From Ideonella benzenivorans (GTDB lineage: Bacteria > Pseudomonadota > Gammaproteobacteria > Burkholderiales > Burkholderiaceae_C), in assembly GCF_020387415.1 (NCBI RefSeq), contig NZ_JAGWCB010000018.1, positions 310,001 through 374,000 on the forward strand: 64,000 nucleotides of DNA, written 5' to 3'. Numbering within the stretch: position 1 is the stretch's first letter; every line of letters begins with the position of its first letter. This document shows, in pieces, positions 8,012 through 17,409 of this stretch. Under the pieces are notes generated by a model. The model was not told the DNA's origin. It saw only the letters and a program-made list of their open reading frames with translations, and searched no databases. Both the position numbers and the translations under genes were made by a program.

Positions 8012-10087
8012 TCACCAGATGCGGATGCGGTCCGCAGGCGCCTTGTACATCCTGTCGCCCGGCTTGACGCCGAAGGCCGCCTCGAAAGCATCGTGGTTCA
8101 TCACCGTGCCGTTGGCACGGAATTCCGGCGGCGAATGCGGGTCGGCCGTCAGCAGCTGCAGCTGCAGTTCATCGCGGTACTTCGAGCGCCAGGCGTGGGC
8201 GAAGCTGTAGAAGAAGCGCTGATCCCCGCTCAGGCCATTGATCACCGGCGGGGTCGCGCCGTTCAGCGACAGCTTCCAGGCCTTGTAGGCGATCTGCAGC
8301 CCGGAGAGGTCGGCGATGTTCTCGCCCAGCGTCAGCTCGCCATTGACCTTGTGGCCCGGCAGGGGCTCGTAGGCGGCGTACTGGGCCACCAGCCGGTCGC
8401 CCAGGGCCTTGAAGGCCTGGGCGTCCTCCGGGGTCCACCAGTTGTCCAGCTTGCCGTCACCGTCGTACTGCGCGCCCTGGTCATCGAAACCATGGCTGAT
8501 CTCGTGGCCGATGATGGCGCCAATGGCCCCATAGTTGGCCGCATCGTCGGCGGCCATGTCGAAGAACGGCGGCTCCAGGATCGCGGCCGGGAACACGATC
8601 TCGTTCATCGCCGGGTTGTAGTAGGCGTTGACCGTCTGCGGCGACATCAGCCACTCGCTGCGGTCCACCGGCTTGCCCATCTTCGCCGCCACCCGCAGGT
8701 GCTCGAACTGGCCCGCACGCTCGGCGTTGCCCACCGGGTCACCGTCCTTGACGGTCAGGCCGCTGTAGTCGCGCCAGGTGTCGGGATAGCCGATCTTGGT
8801 CGTGTACTTGGCCAGCTTCTCGCGGGCCTTGGCCTTGGTGGCCGGGCTCATCCAGCTCAGGCCGTCGATCGAGTCGCCATAGGCCTTGAGCAGGTTGGCC
8901 ACCAGCTGCTGCATCCGGGCCTTGTGGTCGGCCGGGAAGTAGCGGGCGACATACTGCTGGCCCACGGCCTCGCCCAGCGCGGCGTCCAGCGCATCGATGC
9001 CCTGCTGCCAGCGCGGCATGGGCTGTTCACGCCCCTGCAGCGCCTTGCCGCGGAAGGCAAACCGGGCATCCCGCCAGGGCTTGGACAGCAGATTGGCGTA
9101 GCTGTCCATCAGCCGGGCCTGGTAGTACAGCGACCAAGTGCGGGCCGGCACCTCACGCACCGCCTGGGCCAGCGCCTTCACATAGTCGGGCTGCGAGACG
9201 TTGAGCCGCTCCAGCGCCCCCATGTGGGCCGCCTGGAAGAAACCGGCCCAGTCCAGGCCCGGGGCCTGGGCGATCAGTTCGGCCCGGGTCCGAGGGTTCC
9301 AGGTCTTCTGCGCGTCGCGGTTGGCCACCTCGGTCCACTGGGCCTTGGCGAGCCGGGTCTCCAGCTGCATCACGTCGCGGGCGGAGCGGGCGGCATGCCG
9401 CCGGTCGCCCTGCAGGCGGAACAGGGTCTGCAGATAGGCCAGATAGGCGCCGCGGGCCTTGGCCATGCGGGCGTCCTTCGAGAAGTAGTACTCCCGGTTG
9501 GGCAGCCCCAGACCGCTCTGCCAGGTCAGCGGCAGGTTCATCTGCGGCGATTTCGGATCGGGCTGCACGTCCAGCGCCAGCGGCACCGAGGTCACGCCCT
9601 GCAGCTGCCCCATCAGGCGGGCCACATCGGCGGCGCTGCGCAGCCCCTGCGCCTGGGCCAGCAGCGGCTGCAGCGGCGTCTTGCCCGCCTTGTCCATCGC
9701 GGCCTCGTCGGTGAAGGCGCGGAAGTAGGCGGCGATCTTCTGCTCATTGCTGCCGGATCGGTACTGCCCCTTGGACAGCGCCTCGACCAGCGTGCGCACG
9801 CGGGCATCAGCCCGGTCGGCCATCTGGCTGAAGTTGCCGTAGCTGGCCTTGTCGGCCGGAATGGGGGTGTTCTTCAGCCACTCGCCGTTGGCGGCGCGAA
9901 AGAGATCGTCCTGCGGACGGACGGCCAGGTCCTCGCCGCTGCGGTCGAAGGTGGCAGCGCTGGCCGCGGCCGAAGCCGCAGTGGCCATGGAAGCGGCGGC
10001 CGTGGGGCCGGTGGCGGTGCAGGCCGGCAGCGTGCACAGCGCCAGCACGGCCAGGGAAAGGGTGGACAACTTCAGCACAGGTCGCAT
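8012..10087 (-). CDS. M13 family metallopeptidase, lipoprotein (PepO/neprilysin-like)
   Basis: A 691-residue zinc peptidase. The N-terminus is a lipoprotein signal (LAVLALCTLPAC, lipobox LPAC), so the enzyme is exported and membrane anchored. The zinc motif IGHEISHGFDDQ and the third-ligand/catalytic motif ENIADLSGL are intact, as is NAYYNPAMNEIVFPA before them; the protein ends with the family's conserved CxxW-like terminus replaced by a short IRIW tail. M13 enzymes are about 680-700 residues and cleave small peptides. It appears monocistronic, with the start region GTCCACCC facing a 118-bp gap to the methyltransferase gene. Confidence 0.95.
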   Translation of the reverse strand: MRPVLKLSTLSLAVLALCTLPACTATGPTAAASMATAASAAASAATFDRSGEDLAVRPQDDLFRAANGEWLKNTPIPADKASYGNFSQMADRADARVRTLVEALSKGQYRSGSNEQKIAAYFRAFTDEAAMDKAGKTPLQPLLAQAQGLRSAADVARLMGQLQGVTSVPLALDVQPDPKSPQMNLPLTWQSGLGLPNREYYFSKDARMAKARGAYLAYLQTLFRLQGDRRHAARSARDVMQLETRLAKAQWTEVANRDAQKTWNPRTRAELIAQAPGLDWAGFFQAAHMGALERLNVSQPDYVKALAQAVREVPARTWSLYYQARLMDSYANLLSKPWRDARFAFRGKALQGREQPMPRWQQGIDALDAALGEAVGQQYVARYFPADHKARMQQLVANLLKAYGDSIDGLSWMSPATKAKAREKLAKYTTKIGYPDTWRDYSGLTVKDGDPVGNAERAGQFEHLRVAAKMGKPVDRSEWLMSPQTVNAYYNPAMNEIVFPAAILEPPFFDMAADDAANYGAIGAIIGHEISHGFDDQGAQYDGDGKLDNWWTPEDAQAFKALGDRLVAQYAAYEPLPGHKVNGELTLGENIADLSGLQIAYKAWKLSLNGATPPVINGLSGDQRFFYSFAHAWRSKYRDELQLQLLTADPHSPPEFRANGTVMNHDAFEAAFGVKPGDRMYKAPADRIRIW

Positions 10088-10205
10088 CCTGAACGGGTCG
10101 GTTCGTGAAAGCCCGGGGCCACGCTCATGACGCGGCCGCCGGGACGGCGAAGCCGGTCAGACTAGCACGCACCGCTTTGGTTCAATCCGCGGCGCCCCCT
10201 GCGGC

Positions 10206-11480
10206 CTAGGGGGTCGGCAGGTCGGCCTGCAGCAGGCTCTCCAGGCAGTGTTCGTGGATGCCGTAGAAGGCCTTGATCTCGGCGATCTGGCCCAGCACCT
10301 GGGCGCGGCGGGCCTCGTCCACCCGCGCGCCGGCCGGACGCCGCACCGCCAGGATCATCTTGTTCTTGCTGGTGTGCTCCAGCGCGACAAATTCAAACAC
10401 CTGCGCGTCGTAGCCGTTGGCCTCCAGCAGCAGCGCGCGCAGGCTGTCGGTCACCATCTCGGCCTGCTGGCCCAGGTGCACGCCATGCTGCAGCATGGGC
10501 TTGAGCAGCGGCGGCAGCTGCATCTGCGGACGGATCTGTTTGTGGCAGCAGGGGGCGGTCAGGATGATGGACGCCCCCGCGCGGATGCCGGTGTGCAGCG
10601 CGAAGTCGGTGGCGGTGTCGCAGGCGTGCAGCGCCACCATCACGTCCAGGTGCTCGGGCACATGGCTGCGCACATCGCCGCAGACGAAGGACAGGCCATC
10701 CATGTGCCGCCGCAGCGCCGCCGCGCTGCACAGGTTGACCAGGTCCTCGCGCAGCTCCACCCCGGTCACCGTCGCCTGCCAGCCGCGGGCCTGGGTCAGG
10801 TGGTGGTGCATCGCGAAGGTCAGGTAGCCCTTGCCGGAGCCGAAGTCCACCACGCTGACGCGCCCTTCGCGCGGCTGCAGCTTGGCGGCCTCCAGCGCAT
10901 GGTCCAGCACCTCGACGAACTTGTTGATCTGCTTCCACTTGCGCGCCATGGCCGGCACCAGGCGGTGCTGCGCATCGGTCACGCCCAGATCCTCCAGAAA
11001 GGGCAGGTCCAGGCTCAGGAAGCGATGCTTCTCGCGGTCGTGGCCGGTGGCCGCGGCTTTCGGCGCACCGGCCTGCTGCAGGGCCTTGCGCGTGACGCCG
11101 ATGCGCCCGCGCTTGCTGACCATCAGCTGCCACTCCTCGGTGGTGGTGAACAGGTGGGCGTGGCTGAACTCGGTGCCCAGCATGGCCTGCACCGCAGCCA
11201 GGCCCTCGGCCTGCGGCGGGTTCTTGGTGATGTCGCGGGTGGCGTGGTGGTAGAGCAGGCTCAGGCAGGGCTGGCCGCGCAACACCAGCGGCCGGGCCGT
11301 CACCCGCACCAGGTCCGAGCCGCTGCGCCGCGGCTTGCCCAGCACCAGCTTGACGCAACGCTGCTCGGCCAGGCTGGCGGAGAGGGCGTCGAAGAAGCGG
11401 TCGCGCCGGGCCAGCTCGGCCAGCGCGTCAGGGGCATCGGACAGGGTGGAGGCGGTGTCGTCCGCAGCATCGGTACTCAT
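10206..11480 (-). CDS. class I SAM-dependent methyltransferase (Methyltransf_32/METTL25-like)
   Basis: A 424-residue protein whose C-terminal half is a Rossmann methyltransferase: the SAM loop VVDFGSGKGYLTFAMHHHL and the motif VALHACDTATDFALH are characteristic of the Methyltransf_32 (METTL25/GSTCD-like) family, followed by APCCHKQIR with paired cysteines. The N-terminal 170 residues are a family-specific region. Bacterial members are uncharacterised to my knowledge; an RNA or protein target is inference. It lies 27 bp downstream of the response-regulator gene on the same strand, but a shared function is not evident. Confidence 0.85.
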   Translation of the reverse strand: MSTDAADDTASTLSDAPDALAELARRDRFFDALSASLAEQRCVKLVLGKPRRSGSDLVRVTARPLVLRGQPCLSLLYHHATRDITKNPPQAEGLAAVQAMLGTEFSHAHLFTTTEEWQLMVSKRGRIGVTRKALQQAGAPKAAATGHDREKHRFLSLDLPFLEDLGVTDAQHRLVPAMARKWKQINKFVEVLDHALEAAKLQPREGRVSVVDFGSGKGYLTFAMHHHLTQARGWQATVTGVELREDLVNLCSAAALRRHMDGLSFVCGDVRSHVPEHLDVMVALHACDTATDFALHTGIRAGASIILTAPCCHKQIRPQMQLPPLLKPMLQHGVHLGQQAEMVTDSLRALLLEANGYDAQVFEFVALEHTSKNKMILAVRRPAGARVDEARRAQVLGQIAEIKAFYGIHEHCLESLLQADLPTP

Positions 11481-11507
11481 AGGCGGCGATTGTCCGTCAG
11501 CGCCCCC

Positions 11508-12113
11508 TCAGCGGATCTGGGCCAGCAGCGTCGCCACCTCGGCCGCCGAGCGCACGCCCAGCTTGGAGAAGACCTTGGCACGGTGCACCTCCACCGTCCG
11601 CACCGAGATGTGCAGCTCGTCGGCGATGACCTTGTTGAGCCGGCCCGCGGCCACCCGCTGCATCACCTCGCGCTCGCGCTCGGACAGGCTGGCCAGCCGC
11701 GCGGCAGCCTCATCGCCCGCGGCCTGGCTGGCATGCTGGGCCGCCTCCACGGCGAGCGCCTTCTGCACCCGCTCCACCAGCGCGTCGTCGCTGAAGGGCT
11801 TCTCGACGAAGTCGAAGGCGCCCTTCTTCAGCGCCTCCACCGCCATCGGGATGTCGCCATGCCCGGTCAAGAAGATCACCGGCGCCCGGAAGCCCTGCGC
11901 CACCAGCTCGTCGTGCAGTTGCAGGCCCGACATCGGCTCCATGCGCACATCCAGCAGCACGCAGCCGCGCAGCGGGCCGGCAGCCAGCGCGCTCAGAAAA
12001 CTCGGCGCGTCGGGGTAGGCGGCCGTCGCCAGGCCGTGCGACTGCAGCAGAAAGCCCAGTGCGTCGCGCACCGCCGCCTCATCGTCGACCAGGTGCACCA
12101 TCGGGTGTGTCAT
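11508..12113 (-). CDS. dctR: DctR-like response regulator (FixJ/NarL type)
   Basis: A 201-residue regulator: receiver domain starting MVHLVDDEAAVRDAL with phospho-acceptor Asp in LLDVRM and the switch Thr/Lys (FLTGHG, EKPF), then a LuxR-type HTH (LSEREREVMQRVAAG...VRTVEVHRAKVFSKLG in parts). ATG at 12113 follows from the receiver fold. It overlaps the end of the sensor-kinase gene by 35 bases, so the two are translationally coupled. In Rhodobacter the DctS/DctR pair controls the dctPQM dicarboxylate TRAP transporter, which is exactly what lies divergently upstream here, hence the name. Confidence 0.88.
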   Translation of the reverse strand: MTHPMVHLVDDEAAVRDALGFLLQSHGLATAAYPDAPSFLSALAAGPLRGCVLLDVRMEPMSGLQLHDELVAQGFRAPVIFLTGHGDIPMAVEALKKGAFDFVEKPFSDDALVERVQKALAVEAAQHASQAAGDEAAARLASLSEREREVMQRVAAGRLNKVIADELHISVRTVEVHRAKVFSKLGVRSAAEVATLLAQIR

Positions 12114-14136
12114 CAGGCTCTCCAGTGTCGGCCGCCCCGGCCGTGTCCTGCCAGACCGGCAGGGAACAGGAAAATCGCGCGCCGCCCAAGGGGCTGACGC
12201 CGGCATCGAAGGCGCCGTGGTGCACCTCGATCACCGAGCGGCAGATCGCCAGCCCCATGCCCATGCCTTCGGGCTTGGTGGAATAGAACGGCGTGGTGAG
12301 CTGCTCGGCCGTGCGACCGGCCAGGCCGGGGCCGTTGTCGTCCACGTCCAGCCGCACGAAGCCGCCGGCCGTCTCCGTGCCCGAGACGATGATCTGCCGG
12401 GCCAGCCCGGGTGGCCGCTGCACCAGCTCGTCGGCGGCGTTGCGCAGCAGGTTGATCAGCACCTGCTCTATCAGCACCGGGTCGGCCTGCACCTTCGGCA
12501 GCGTGGCGGGCAGGTCCAACGACACCCGCACCTGCTGGCGCTGGAAGTCCCGCTGCAGCAGACCCACCGCCTGCTGGACGATCTCCCGCAGCACGGCCGG
12601 CTCGCGCTGCGGCGCGCGCCGGGTCAGGAACTCGCGGATGCGCCGCACGATGCGACCGGCCTCGGCCGCCTGCTCGCCCTGGCGGCGCAGGGCCTGCATC
12701 ACCATCGCGTCGTCGCAACCCGCCTGCTCCAGCCGCCGCAGCACCCCGGCGTTGTAGCCGGCCACCGCGGTAAGCGGCTGGTTCAGTTGATGCGCCAGGG
12801 CCGAGGCCACCTCGCCCAACGTGGTCAGGCGCGCCTGGTGCGCCAGCGCCTCGGCCTGGTGACGTTCGCGCTCCTCCAGCCGCTTGCGGGTGGTGATGTC
12901 GATGATCGAGCCCATCCAGCCGATCTGCTGGCCGCGTGCGTCCACCAGCGGCGACTCGAACACCATCACCTCGATCCGATGGCCATCGGCGTGGCGCCAC
13001 TCGGCCTCGTAGCCCTCGCGCGGGGCCAGGCCGGCCAGGCCGCGGCGGCTGCGCTGCATGGCCTCGCCGGCCGATTCGGGCGGCCAGTACGGCATGGGCG
13101 GCTTCAGGCCCAACAGCTCTTCGGCCGGCCGGCCCACCATCTCGCAGAAGGTGCGGTTCACATACAGCAGCCGGCCATCGGCGTCGCGCGCGCGCAGGCC
13201 CACCAGCGCCGAGTCCTCCATCGCGCCGCGCCAGGCCACCTCGGTGCGCCAGGCCGCCTCGGCCGCGCTGACCTGCCGCATCTGGCGCCGCAGCAGCAGC
13301 GTGGCGCCGCCGATCAGCAGCAGAAAGCCGCCCACCAGCACCAGCGGCACACCCTGCCACCAGGGCGGCGGCGCCTCGCGCTCGGTCAGCTGCAGGTACA
13401 CGCCGGGCAGGCCGCCCCCCACCAGCACCCGGTAGCTGTCGCGCAAGCCCGCCGCCGCAGGCGCGCGCACCAGTCCATCGGCCGAGGCGATCACCTGGTC
13501 ACTGCCGTCCACCAGCTGCACCTCGTAGCGGCGGGTCAGCCACCAGGGGGTGTCGCGCTTGAGCAGCGCGGTGGGCGAGAAGCGCACCACCACCTTCTCG
13601 CCCGCGACGTCGAAGCGGTTGGTGTCCGGCACGGCCTCGGCCAGCGCAGGGTCGACCGGTGCCACCAGGTGGGCGCTCAGGCCGTCGCGCTCATCCTCGC
13701 GGGTGGCCCGCTTCAGGTCGAACGGCGGCACCGACTGGGCCGGCAGGTGCGCCACGATGCGGTTGTCCACGTCCAGCCAGGTGACGCTCAGCCACAGGCC
13801 ACGCAGCCCCGCCTCCACCTCCGGGTTGGCGGCCAGGGCCTGGCGGTTGCGGGGCATGCGCCGCAGCTGAGCGGCCAGGGCCCGCAGGTGCACCGCCTCC
13901 AGGTCCAGCCGGGCCCGCAGCTGCGCCTCTGCGCTGAGCGCGTCCGAGATCATGGTGTGGTGCGACTCCTCGCGCTCGGCCTGGCTGGTGCGGTAGGCCC
14001 ACAGCACCACCCCGCTGACGAACAGCAGCGACAGCAGCAGCGGCCAGGCCCACAGCCCGCGGCGCAGAGCCGCCGGCAAGGCCGGGCGCAACAGCGCCGC
14101 GGCCGCGGGTGAGGAGGTGTCGAAAGAAGATCGCAT
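12079..14136 (-). CDS. dctS: DctS-like sensor histidine kinase with periplasmic and PAS domains
   Basis: A 685-residue kinase: transmembrane segment near residues 30-50 (LLLSLLFVSGVVLWAY), a periplasmic sensor of about 220 residues, a second membrane segment (LVLVGGFLLLIGGATLLL), a PAS/PAC unit (RDADGRLLYVNRTFCEMVG ... GWMGSIIDIT), the H-box ALAHQLNQPLTAVAGY and an HATPase domain with N box and GMGMGLAI. The order matches DctS/DctB-type C4-dicarboxylate sensors. ATG at 14136 is chosen since the frame beyond it is unlike any family. It is divergent from dctP, so it probably senses the transporter's substrate. The stop overlaps dctR. Confidence 0.88.
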   Translation of the reverse strand: MRSSFDTSSPAAAALLRPALPAALRRGLWAWPLLLSLLFVSGVVLWAYRTSQAEREESHHTMISDALSAEAQLRARLDLEAVHLRALAAQLRRMPRNRQALAANPEVEAGLRGLWLSVTWLDVDNRIVAHLPAQSVPPFDLKRATREDERDGLSAHLVAPVDPALAEAVPDTNRFDVAGEKVVVRFSPTALLKRDTPWWLTRRYEVQLVDGSDQVIASADGLVRAPAAAGLRDSYRVLVGGGLPGVYLQLTEREAPPPWWQGVPLVLVGGFLLLIGGATLLLRRQMRQVSAAEAAWRTEVAWRGAMEDSALVGLRARDADGRLLYVNRTFCEMVGRPAEELLGLKPPMPYWPPESAGEAMQRSRRGLAGLAPREGYEAEWRHADGHRIEVMVFESPLVDARGQQIGWMGSIIDITTRKRLEERERHQAEALAHQARLTTLGEVASALAHQLNQPLTAVAGYNAGVLRRLEQAGCDDAMVMQALRRQGEQAAEAGRIVRRIREFLTRRAPQREPAVLREIVQQAVGLLQRDFQRQQVRVSLDLPATLPKVQADPVLIEQVLINLLRNAADELVQRPPGLARQIIVSGTETAGGFVRLDVDDNGPGLAGRTAEQLTTPFYSTKPEGMGMGLAICRSVIEVHHGAFDAGVSPLGGARFSCSLPVWQDTAGAADTGEPDDTPDGAPGRR

Positions 14137-14234
14137 GGGCGGTCGCAGTCTAGCCAGCGCCAGCGCCAAAACGGCCCGTCGACCGCATCCGGCCTCATGG
14201 ATTACCCGCAAATCACCGCGCCCGCAGGCCGGAA

Positions 14235-14248
14235 TGTGGAATTCCACA
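14235..14248. promoter_or_regulatory. 14-bp perfect palindrome in the dctS/dctP divergent region
   Basis: TGTGGAATTCCACA is a perfect palindrome, extended by GGAA on the left and TTCC on the right after one unpaired G. It lies about 90 bp upstream of the dctP start and 99 bp upstream of dctS. Symmetry and position suggest an operator for the DctR-like regulator, which binds as a dimer in FixJ-type proteins. Confidence 0.5.
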
Positions 14249-14335
14249 GTTCCACGGCCCTCCGCGCGCCCACACACTGCGCGCCGTGCGCCCCGTGCCA
14301 CGCATCGCCTTGTCACAACGACTCAGGAGACAACC

Positions 14336-15364
14336 ATGACCCGCCTCACCCGCCGCCTGGCCCTGGCCACCGCCGCCGTGTCCCTGGCCACCAGCGGCCT
14401 GCTGCTCACCCCCGCCCAGGCCCAGTCGCCCATCGTCATCAAGTTCAGCCACGTGGTGGCCAACGACACGCCCAAGGGCAAGGCCGCCGACTTCTTCGCC
14501 AAGCGCGCGGCCGAGCTGACCAAGGGCCGGGTCAAGGTCGAGGTCTATCCGAACAGCCAGCTCTACAAGGACAAGGAAGAGATGGAGGCCCTGCAGCTGG
14601 GCTCGGTGCAGATGCTGGCGCCCTCGCTGTCCAAGTTCGCCCCGCTGGGCGTGAAGGAGTTCGAGGCCTTCGACCTGCCCTTCATCTTCGACGACTACAC
14701 CGACCTGCACGCCGTCACCCAGGGCCCCGTGGGTGCCAAGCTGCTCAAGAAGCTGGAAAGCCGCGGCATCACCGGCCTGGCCTACTGGGACAACGGCTTC
14801 AAGGTGATGTCGGCCAACAAGCCGCTGAAGTCCCTCGAGGACTACAAGGGCCTGAAGATGCGCATCCAGTCTTCCAAGGTGCTGGACGCGCAGATGCGCG
14901 CCATCGGCGCCCTGCCCCAGGTGCTGGCCTTCTCCGAGACCTACCAGGCCCTGCAGACCGGCGTGGTGGACGGCACCGAGAACCCACCGTCCAACCTCTA
15001 CACCCAGAAGATGCACGAGGTGCAGAAGCACCTGTCCGTGACCAACCACGGCTACCTGGGCTACGCCGTCGTCGTGAACAAGAAGTTCTGGGACGGCCTG
15101 CCCGCCGACCTCCGCGCCCAGCTGACCCAGGCCATGGCCGAGGCCACCAAGGTGGCCAACGACAGCGCCTTCAAGGACAACCAGGATGCGCTGGCCAAAG
15201 TCAAAGCCTCGGGCAAGACGACCATCTACGAACCCAGCAAGGGCGATCGCTTCCTGCTGAAGAAGGCCATGTTCCCGGTGCACAAGCAGATGGCCTCGCG
15301 CATCGGCGACGAGACCCTCCAGGACATCTACAAGGCCACCCACTTCGATCCCACCAAGATGTGA
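14336..15364 (+). CDS. dctP: TRAP transporter substrate-binding protein DctP
   Basis: A 342-residue exported protein with a clear signal peptide (to AQA near residue 27) and the DctP-fold opening IVIKFSHVVANDTPKGKAA. The conserved ligand-site region (Arg in LKMRIQSSKVLDAQ) and the GVVDGTENPPSN motif are present, which is characteristic of dicarboxylate-type DctP. It captures C4-dicarboxylates in the periplasm and hands them to DctQM. ATG at 14336 has AGGAGA upstream. It is the first gene of dctPQM and is divergent from the DctS/DctR-like pair. Confidence 0.95.
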   Translation: MTRLTRRLALATAAVSLATSGLLLTPAQAQSPIVIKFSHVVANDTPKGKAADFFAKRAAELTKGRVKVEVYPNSQLYKDKEEMEALQLGSVQMLAPSLSKFAPLGVKEFEAFDLPFIFDDYTDLHAVTQGPVGAKLLKKLESRGITGLAYWDNGFKVMSANKPLKSLEDYKGLKMRIQSSKVLDAQMRAIGALPQVLAFSETYQALQTGVVDGTENPPSNLYTQKMHEVQKHLSVTNHGYLGYAVVVNKKFWDGLPADLRAQLTQAMAEATKVANDSAFKDNQDALAKVKASGKTTIYEPSKGDRFLLKKAMFPVHKQMASRIGDETLQDIYKATHFDPTKM

Positions 15365-15418
15365 TCGTGGCGGGCCCCGTGCCTGCCCTTCCCCCGCTTT
15401 GTCCAAGGAGAGCCCCCC

Positions 15419-16024
15419 ATGAAATGGCTCGATCACCTGGAAGAGTGGCTGATTGCGACCTTCATGGGCGCCGCCACCCTCATCACCTTCATCGCCGTGC
15501 TGCACCGTTACCTGGTGGGCTTTGAGTCTCCGCTGCAGGACTGGCTGCTGAGCCTGAACTTCGCCTGGACGCAGGAGGCCACCATCTACCTCTTCGTCTG
15601 GATGGCCAAGTTCGGCGCCGCCTACGGCGTGCGCACCGGCATCCACGTCGGCGTGGATGTGCTGATCAACCGCCTGCAGCCCCGGCACCGCCGCAAGGCC
15701 GTGCTGTTCGGTCTGCTGGCCGGCGCCTTCTTCACCGGCGCGGTGGCCACCATGGGCGGCCGCTTCGTCTGGGAGAACGGCGCCCACTACGCCTTCGCCA
15801 GCGCGCTGGGCATGGACGTCTCCCAAATGATCGAAGGCCCCACCACCCCCGATCTGGAATGGCCCACCTGGATCATCTACTGCGCCATCCCGCTGGGCTC
15901 CTCGCTGATGTGCTTCCGCTTCCTGCAAGTGGCCTGGGGCTACCTGCGCACCGGTGAGCTGCCGCACCACGACCACGGCTACGTGGAAGGCCTGGACGAC
16001 GAGACCGAGCAAGCCAAGGCCTGA
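15419..16024 (+). CDS. dctQ: TRAP transporter small membrane subunit DctQ
   Basis: A 201-residue integral membrane protein with four hydrophobic segments and the family motif around GAAYGVRTGIHVGVDVL. DctQ is the four-helix subunit joining the substrate-binding protein to DctM. The C-terminal tail is charged (HHDHG...DDETEQAKA). AAGGAGAG precedes the start. Gaps of 54 bp from dctP and 10 bp to dctM indicate one operon. Confidence 0.95.
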   Translation: MKWLDHLEEWLIATFMGAATLITFIAVLHRYLVGFESPLQDWLLSLNFAWTQEATIYLFVWMAKFGAAYGVRTGIHVGVDVLINRLQPRHRRKAVLFGLLAGAFFTGAVATMGGRFVWENGAHYAFASALGMDVSQMIEGPTTPDLEWPTWIIYCAIPLGSSLMCFRFLQVAWGYLRTGELPHHDHGYVEGLDDETEQAKA

Positions 16025-16034
16025 GGGACCCACC

Positions 16035-17327
16035 ATGAGCGGCATCATCATCTTTTCCCTGCTGCTGGTCTTGATGCTGACCGGCATGCCCATCTCCATC
16101 GCGCTGGGCCTCACCGTCCTGACCTTCATCTTCGGGTTCACGCAGGTGCCCGTCGAGTCGGTGGCGCTCAAGCTGTTCACCGGCATCGAGAAGTTCGAGA
16201 TCATGGCGATCCCGTTCTTCATCCTGGCCGGCAACTTCCTCACCCACGGCGGGGTCGCGCGGCGGATGATCAACTTCGCCACCAGCATGGTGGGCCACTG
16301 GCACGGGGGCCTGGGGCTGGCCGGTGTGGTGGCCTGCGCGCTGTTCGCCGCGGTGTCGGGCTCCTCACCCGCCACCGTGGTGGCCATCGGCTCCATCCTG
16401 CTGCCCGCCATGACCAAGGCCGGCTTCCCGAACAAGTTCGGCGCCGGCATCATCACCACCTCCGGCGCGCTGGGCATCCTGATCCCGCCGTCGATCGTGA
16501 TGGTGATGTACTCGGTCTCCACCAACACCTCGGTGGGCGCGCTGTTCATGGCCGGCGTCATCCCCGGCCTGCTGCTGGCCTTCCTGCTGGGCCTGACGGC
16601 CTGGTGGCGAGCCCGCAAGTTCGACTACCCGCGCATGAAGAAGGCCACGCTGGGCGAGCGCTGGAAGGCCTTCCGTGAATCGGTCTGGGGCCTGCTGCTG
16701 ATCGTCATCGTGATGGGCGGCATCTACACCGGTCTGTTCACACCGACCGAGGCCGCCGCGATGAGCGCCGTCTACGCCTTCATCATCGCCGTGTTCGTCT
16801 ACAAGGACATGGGCCTGAAGGACGTGCCGCGCGTGCTGCTGAGCTCGGCCAACATGAGCGCGATGCTGCTCTACATCATCACCAACGCGGTGCTGTTCAG
16901 CTTCGTGCTCGCCAACGAGAACATCCCGCAGCAGCTGGCCGACTGGCTTGTGGGCATGGGCCTGGGCCCGATCGCCTTCCTGCTGGTGGTCAACGTGCTG
17001 CTGCTGGTGGCGGGCAACTTCATGGAGCCCTCGTCCATCGTGCTGATCATGGCGCCCATCCTGTTCCCGGTGGCCATGAAGCTGGGCATCGACCCGGTGC
17101 ACTTCGGCATCCTGATCGTGGTGAACATGGAGGTGGGCATGTGCCACCCGCCGGTGGGCCTGAACCTGTACGTGGCCTCGGGCATCACCAAGATGGGCAT
17201 CACCGAGCTGACCGTGGCCGTCTGGCCCTGGCTGCTCACCATGCTGGGCTTCCTGATGCTGGTGACCTACTGGCCCACCCTGTCGCTGGCCTTGCCACAG
17301 GCGCTGGGCATGGTGGCGGGCGGCTGA
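16035..17327 (+). CDS. dctM: TRAP transporter large permease DctM
   Basis: A 430-residue permease with about 11-12 hydrophobic segments; it opens MSGIIIFSLLLVLMLTGMPI and contains the conserved AVSGSSPATVVAIGSIL and GILIPPSIVMVMYS motifs of the DctM family. It drives Na+- or H+-coupled uptake of the dicarboxylate delivered by DctP. ATG at 16035 is ten bases after dctQ. The next gene, an acetyltransferase, is convergent, and I see no strong terminator in the 82-bp gap. Confidence 0.95.
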   Translation: MSGIIIFSLLLVLMLTGMPISIALGLTVLTFIFGFTQVPVESVALKLFTGIEKFEIMAIPFFILAGNFLTHGGVARRMINFATSMVGHWHGGLGLAGVVACALFAAVSGSSPATVVAIGSILLPAMTKAGFPNKFGAGIITTSGALGILIPPSIVMVMYSVSTNTSVGALFMAGVIPGLLLAFLLGLTAWWRARKFDYPRMKKATLGERWKAFRESVWGLLLIVIVMGGIYTGLFTPTEAAAMSAVYAFIIAVFVYKDMGLKDVPRVLLSSANMSAMLLYIITNAVLFSFVLANENIPQQLADWLVGMGLGPIAFLLVVNVLLLVAGNFMEPSSIVLIMAPILFPVAMKLGIDPVHFGILIVVNMEVGMCHPPVGLNLYVASGITKMGITELTVAVWPWLLTMLGFLMLVTYWPTLSLALPQALGMVAGG

Positions 17328-17409
17328 TCGCCCCACGGGTCCAGCGCCACCGCGGCCTGGGCCCATTGCGCGTTGACGGTCCACGGCATGCTGGCTCCCT
17401 GGGCCCGTC

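Noticed and set aside
7508-10108. An 866-codon plus-strand frame opposite the M13 peptidase
   Set aside because: The minus-strand frame has intact HEISH and ENIADLSG motifs; the plus frame is low-complexity shadow.
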